Source: DATFQI01 sp035264365 (lineage in GTDB: Bacteria; Actinomycetota; Thermoleophilia; Solirubrobacterales; Solirubrobacteraceae). From it: a DNA stretch of 7,259 nt. Positions 5,339-7,259 of this stretch are shown here, piece after piece. The DNA is taken from NCBI GenBank assembly GCA_035264365.1, contig DATFQI010000103.1, positions 1 through 7,259 on the forward strand, given 5' to 3'. Made by a program: the position numbers and the translations under genes. Within the stretch, counting starts at the first letter, position 1. The number at the start of each line of letters is the position of its first letter. The notes below the pieces were generated by a model. The model made no database searches, was not told where the DNA came from, and saw only the letters and a program-made list of their open reading frames with translations.

Positions 5339-6639
5339 CCGTCCTGCTCCTGCTCGCGGTCCTCGTGCTCGTGCTGTTGAACGGGTTCTTCGTCGCGGCG
5401 GAGTTCGCGCTCGTGCGCGTGCGCCGGTCACGGATCGAGGAGCACGTCGAGGAGGGCGTCAAGGGCGCGCAGCTCGTGCTGACGCAGCTCGAGGACCTGT
5501 CGCGGTACCTCGCCGCCTGCCAGCTCGGCATCACGCTGACCTCGCTCGGCATCGGCTTCCTCGGCGAGCCGGCGATCGCGTCGATCTTCGAGAACCTCTT
5601 CGGCGAGGACGTCCCGCACTGGGTCTCCTACGGCGTCTCGCTGGCGCTCGCCTACCTCATCTCGACCTCGCTGCACATCACGATCGGCGAGCAGGTCCCG
5701 AAGATCTACGCGATCAACCGGGCCGAGGGCGTGGCGCGACGGATCGCGCGTCCGCTGCAGTGGTTCACGATCGCCTTCAACCCGTTCATCCACCTGCTCA
5801 ACGCGGTCTCCAACGGGATCCTGCGGGCGATCGGCATCTCCAAGACCACCGAGTTCGACGAGGGCGGCTCGCCGGAGGAGCTGAAGGTCCTGATCGCCCA
5901 GTCGCTGACCGGCGGCAAGCTCGACCCCGGCGAGGCGGGCATGCTCACGGGCGTCTTCCACCTGCACGAGCAGCAGGCGCGCCAGGTCATGACGCCGGCG
6001 CCCGCGGTCGTGACCGTCGACCTGTCCGAGAACGTCGAGACCGCCCTGCGGCGGTGCGTGAGTTCCGGCCACACCCGCCTGGTGGTCACCGAGGACGAGA
6101 ACCACGACCGCGTGAAGGGCATCGTGCACGCCAACGCGCTCGCGCAGCTGCTGCTCTCCGAAGGGCCGGAGGGGTCGTTCGAGGGCCTCGTGCGCGAGGC
6201 GCCGATCGTGCCCGAGACCAAGCCGCTCGACGACCTGCTGGCCGACCTCCAGCGCGAACGCAGCTCGCTCGCCGTCGTGATCGACGAGTACGGCCGCACG
6301 GCCGGCATCGTCACCGTCGAGGACATCATCGAGGAGGTCGTCGGCGAGATCGACGACGAGACCGATCCGCTCGGCGGCGCGGTGCGGCGGCTCTCCAACG
6401 GCGACTGGTTCGTGCGCGGCCACGTCGCGATCACCGACCTGCTCGACTACGGCCTCGAGCTGCCGGTCGACTCCGACGCCTACAACTCGGTCGGCGGCTT
6501 CGTGTTCGGCGAGCTCGGGCGGCTGCCCAAGCGCGGCGACACGGTCACGCACAACGGCTACTCGATCCGCGTCGAATCGGTGCGCGAGAACCGCATCGAG
6601 GCCGTGCGGATAAGGGAACGCCGGGCGACTACAGCCTGA
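5335..6639 (+). CDS. CNNM/DUF21 and CBS-domain membrane protein (HlyC/CorC class)
   Basis: The 434-residue protein belongs to the hemolysin-C-like/CNNM family, whose members are implicated in magnesium or sodium-linked ion transport. Residues 1-190 are the DUF21/CNNM membrane domain: a first helix MTVLLLLAVLVLVLLNGFFV leading into AAEFALVRVRRSRI, the signature ACQLGITLTSLGIGFLGEP (61-79), hydrophobic stretches near 93-117 and 142-166, and GEQVPK (118-123). A tandem CBS pair spans about 215-340, with QVMTPAPAVVTVD, HTRLVVTEDENHDRVKGIV and LAVVIDEYGRTAGIVTVEDIIEEVVGEI. The C-terminal CorC_HlyC domain (350-430) includes YNSVGGFVFGELGRLPKRGD. Length is normal for the family. The ATG at 5335 is the only usable start after an in-frame stop, yet it has no ribosome site and overlaps the end of a short upstream ORF. 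The 3' end overlaps the opposite-strand FHA gene by 11 bases. The ion transported cannot be read from sequence. Confidence 0.94.
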   Translation: MTVLLLLAVLVLVLLNGFFVAAEFALVRVRRSRIEEHVEEGVKGAQLVLTQLEDLSRYLAACQLGITLTSLGIGFLGEPAIASIFENLFGEDVPHWVSYGVSLALAYLISTSLHITIGEQVPKIYAINRAEGVARRIARPLQWFTIAFNPFIHLLNAVSNGILRAIGISKTTEFDEGGSPEELKVLIAQSLTGGKLDPGEAGMLTGVFHLHEQQARQVMTPAPAVVTVDLSENVETALRRCVSSGHTRLVVTEDENHDRVKGIVHANALAQLLLSEGPEGSFEGLVREAPIVPETKPLDDLLADLQRERSSLAVVIDEYGRTAGIVTVEDIIEEVVGEIDDETDPLGGAVRRLSNGDWFVRGHVAITDLLDYGLELPVDSDAYNSVGGFVFGELGRLPKRGDTVTHNGYSIRVESVRENRIEAVRIRERRATTA

Positions 6640-7075
6640 GCGCGCAGCCGCCGAGCTGCAGCTCGTCGCCGGGAGCGACCTCAGCCTCCATCACGCGGCG
6701 GCCGTTGACCCAGGTGCCGTTGGAGGAGCCGAGGTCGCGCAGCATCCAGCGACCCTCGACGAGGTGCAGCTCCGCGTGGCGGCGCGAGACGGTGTCGTCG
6801 GCGAACACGAGCTGGCAGTCCGAGGAGCGCCCGAGCATCAGCCGACCGCCCACCGCGCCCTCGAGCAGCCCCGCCGGGCGGCGCCGGAACCAGCGCCGCG
6901 GCTCGACCCGCTGGCGCGGGATGTCCGCCGTGAGGCCGGTCAGCTCCTCGCCGTGCTCGGCGCGCAGCGCGACGTCGATCCGGCGCGAGAACGTGTCCGT
7001 GTCGAGCCGCCCCGCGACGTAGCCGCGGCGCAGCCGCCTGACCGTGCGCTCCCTCGTGTCGTCGGACGGGCGCAT
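6629..7075 (-). CDS. DUF1707 and FHA domain protein
   Basis: The 148-residue protein joins two domains. Residues 1-55 (MRPSDDTRERTVRRLRRGYV, AGRLDTDTFSRRIDVALRAE, then ELTGLTADIP) match DUF1707, a small domain of unknown function common in actinobacteria. A basic linker (56-67, with RRWFRRR) is followed by a forkhead-associated domain (about 75-148) with all usual phosphothreonine-binding marks: GRSSDCQLV (Gly82, Arg83), SRRHAEL (Ser97, Arg98, His100) and DLGSSNGTWVNGRRV (114-128, with Asn119). The protein should bind a phosphorylated partner of a Ser/Thr kinase, but no kinase gene is in view. It has no membrane segment. The ATG at 7075 is chosen because DUF1707 proteins start at this point and a promoter-like TACGCT lies 11 bases before it. 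The open frame continuing upstream would cross the promoter region and carries no domain. The 3' end overlaps the CNNM gene. Confidence 0.9.
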   Translation of the reverse strand: MRPSDDTRERTVRRLRRGYVAGRLDTDTFSRRIDVALRAEHGEELTGLTADIPRQRVEPRRWFRRRPAGLLEGAVGGRLMLGRSSDCQLVFADDTVSRRHAELHLVEGRWMLRDLGSSNGTWVNGRRVMEAEVAPGDELQLGGCALRL

Positions 7076-7086
7076 GCGCTGGGGCA

Positions 7087-7115
7087 AGCGTAGGGGACGC
7101 GCTGAAGGTTGCGAA
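7087..7115 (-). promoter_or_regulatory. Candidate promoter of the DUF1707-FHA gene
   Basis: Read on the minus strand, TTCGCA (7115-7110) and TACGCT (7092-7087) are separated by 17 bases, a normal spacing, with four of six -35 matches and a TANNNT -10. Eleven bases separate the -10 from the ATG at 7075, and no Shine-Dalgarno sequence intervenes, so the mRNA would be leaderless or nearly so. Confidence 0.42.
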
Positions 7116-7126
7116 ACGAAACTGTG

Positions 7127-7140
7127 TGCGCAATTGCACA
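7127..7140. promoter_or_regulatory. Operator-like palindrome between divergent promoters
   Basis: The bases TGCGCAATTGCACA form an inverted repeat around the perfect eight-base core GCAATTGC (7130-7137), with one mismatched pair and then two further matched pairs on the flanks. It overlaps the candidate -35 of the rightward promoter and sits 12 bases upstream of the leftward -35. It is AT-rich against its surroundings, as expected for a dimeric regulator site. No cognate regulator is identifiable. Confidence 0.35.
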
Positions 7141-7161
7141 AAGGCGTCTCACGCGCTACGG
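7134..7161 (+). promoter_or_regulatory. Candidate rightward promoter near the window edge
   Basis: TTGCAC (7134-7139) and TACGGT (7156-7161) are separated by 16 bases and point away from the FHA gene. The -35 matches only its first three consensus bases; the -10 fits TANNNT. Transcription would start near 7168 and enter a region without start codons. Confidence 0.4.
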
Positions 7162-7259
7162 TGCCCGGCAACCGACTGGCCGCTTCGGCGGTTGAGGAGG
7201 AGAGAGGGAGATCCTGGGGAGGATCGACCGAGAGACACAAAGCGCCCGGCTCAGGGGAG
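7162..7259 (+). other. Structured leader or non-coding RNA candidate, runs off the window
   Basis: No ATG occurs in the 98 bases after the rightward -10, and no GTG follows its first few bases, despite a long purine run GAGGAGGAGAGAGGGAG (7194-7210) that would otherwise pass as a ribosome site. Two hairpins are visible. CAACCG (7169-7174) pairs with CGGTTG (7189-7194), with an inner CCG-CTT-CGG stem (7180-7188) and a five-base bulge (7175-7179). GATCCT (7210-7215) pairs perfectly with AGGATC (7220-7225) around a GGGG loop. GCCCGGC occurs twice (7163-7169, 7244-7250). I could not match it to a known riboswitch or RNA family. It may be a 5' untranslated region or the start of a small RNA; the true extent is unknown. 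Confidence 0.35.

Noticed and set aside
5428..6552. Long minus-strand open frame opposite the CNNM gene
   Set aside because: It is an Asp/Arg/Val/Leu-rich antisense shadow with no recognisable domain; the plus-strand protein has full family signatures.
7076..7240. N-terminal extension of the DUF1707-FHA frame by 55 codons
   Set aside because: DUF1707 starts at the Met encoded at 7075; the extension would cover the promoter-like elements and the palindrome and shows no domain.
7162..7259. Cyclic-di-GMP-I (GEMM) riboswitch, suggested by GGCAACC near 7167 and GACACAAAGC at 7234-7243
   Set aside because: The GACGCAAAGC core has a mismatch, GGCAAACC is imperfect, and the two modules are about 60 bases apart with two hairpins between, unlike the compact family. 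A cmsearch with the family model would settle it.

Overview
The window is very GC-rich, densely packed, and almost every codon ends in G or C. The gene content (a GpsA-type dehydrogenase, ECF sigma factors with an RskA-type anti-sigma factor, a zinc-finger rhomboid, a DUF1707+FHA protein) fits a high-GC actinobacterium. My best guess is the Thermoleophilia/Solirubrobacterales side of the phylum. That placement is a judgement from protein style, not a computed result. I see no tRNA, rRNA, CRISPR array, insertion sequence or phage gene.

Layout. 1-897 (+) is the C-terminal 298 codons of a GpsA-type glycerol-3-phosphate dehydrogenase, cut by the window edge. 925-3222 (+) holds two sigma-factor modules in tandem. 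The first is an ECF sigma factor overlapping a 130-residue single-pass membrane protein of unknown family. The second is an ECF sigma factor (SigK-like) overlapping by one base a zinc-binding, single-pass RskA-type anti-sigma factor. 3266-4066 (+) is a rhomboid intramembrane protease with an N-terminal Cys/His zinc-binding region. 4063-4953 (-) is a BtuF-like cobalamin-binding-type protein with no signal peptide. 4952-5251 (+) is a pterin-4a-carbinolamine dehydratase. 5335-6639 (+) is a CNNM/CBS-domain membrane protein of the HlyC/CorC class, preceded by a possible 21-codon upstream ORF. 6629-7075 (-) is a DUF1707+FHA protein. 7076-7259 is a divergent regulatory region that appears to start a rightward transcript with a long, structured, start-codon-free leader running off the window.

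How it fits together. The sigma/anti-sigma pairs are signal-responsive transcription switches, with the anti-sigma (or putative anti-sigma) in the membrane. A membrane protease encoded directly downstream invites, but does not prove, a link through proteolysis. The other genes look like unrelated housekeeping functions.

The most unusual sequence-level observations are at gene borders. The BtuF-like gene shares its stop codon with the rhomboid stop (palindrome CTAG, 4063-4066) and its start codon with the dehydratase start (palindrome CATG, 4951-4954), so it has no intergenic DNA on either side. The CNNM gene has no Shine-Dalgarno sequence and its ATG overlaps the stop of a short upstream ORF. 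Several genes have a TANNNT box 7-14 bases before the first ATG, suggesting leaderless or nearly leaderless mRNAs. I did not find a clearly new multi-gene system. The best candidates for something undescribed are the 130-residue membrane partner of the first sigma factor and the structured leader at the right edge.
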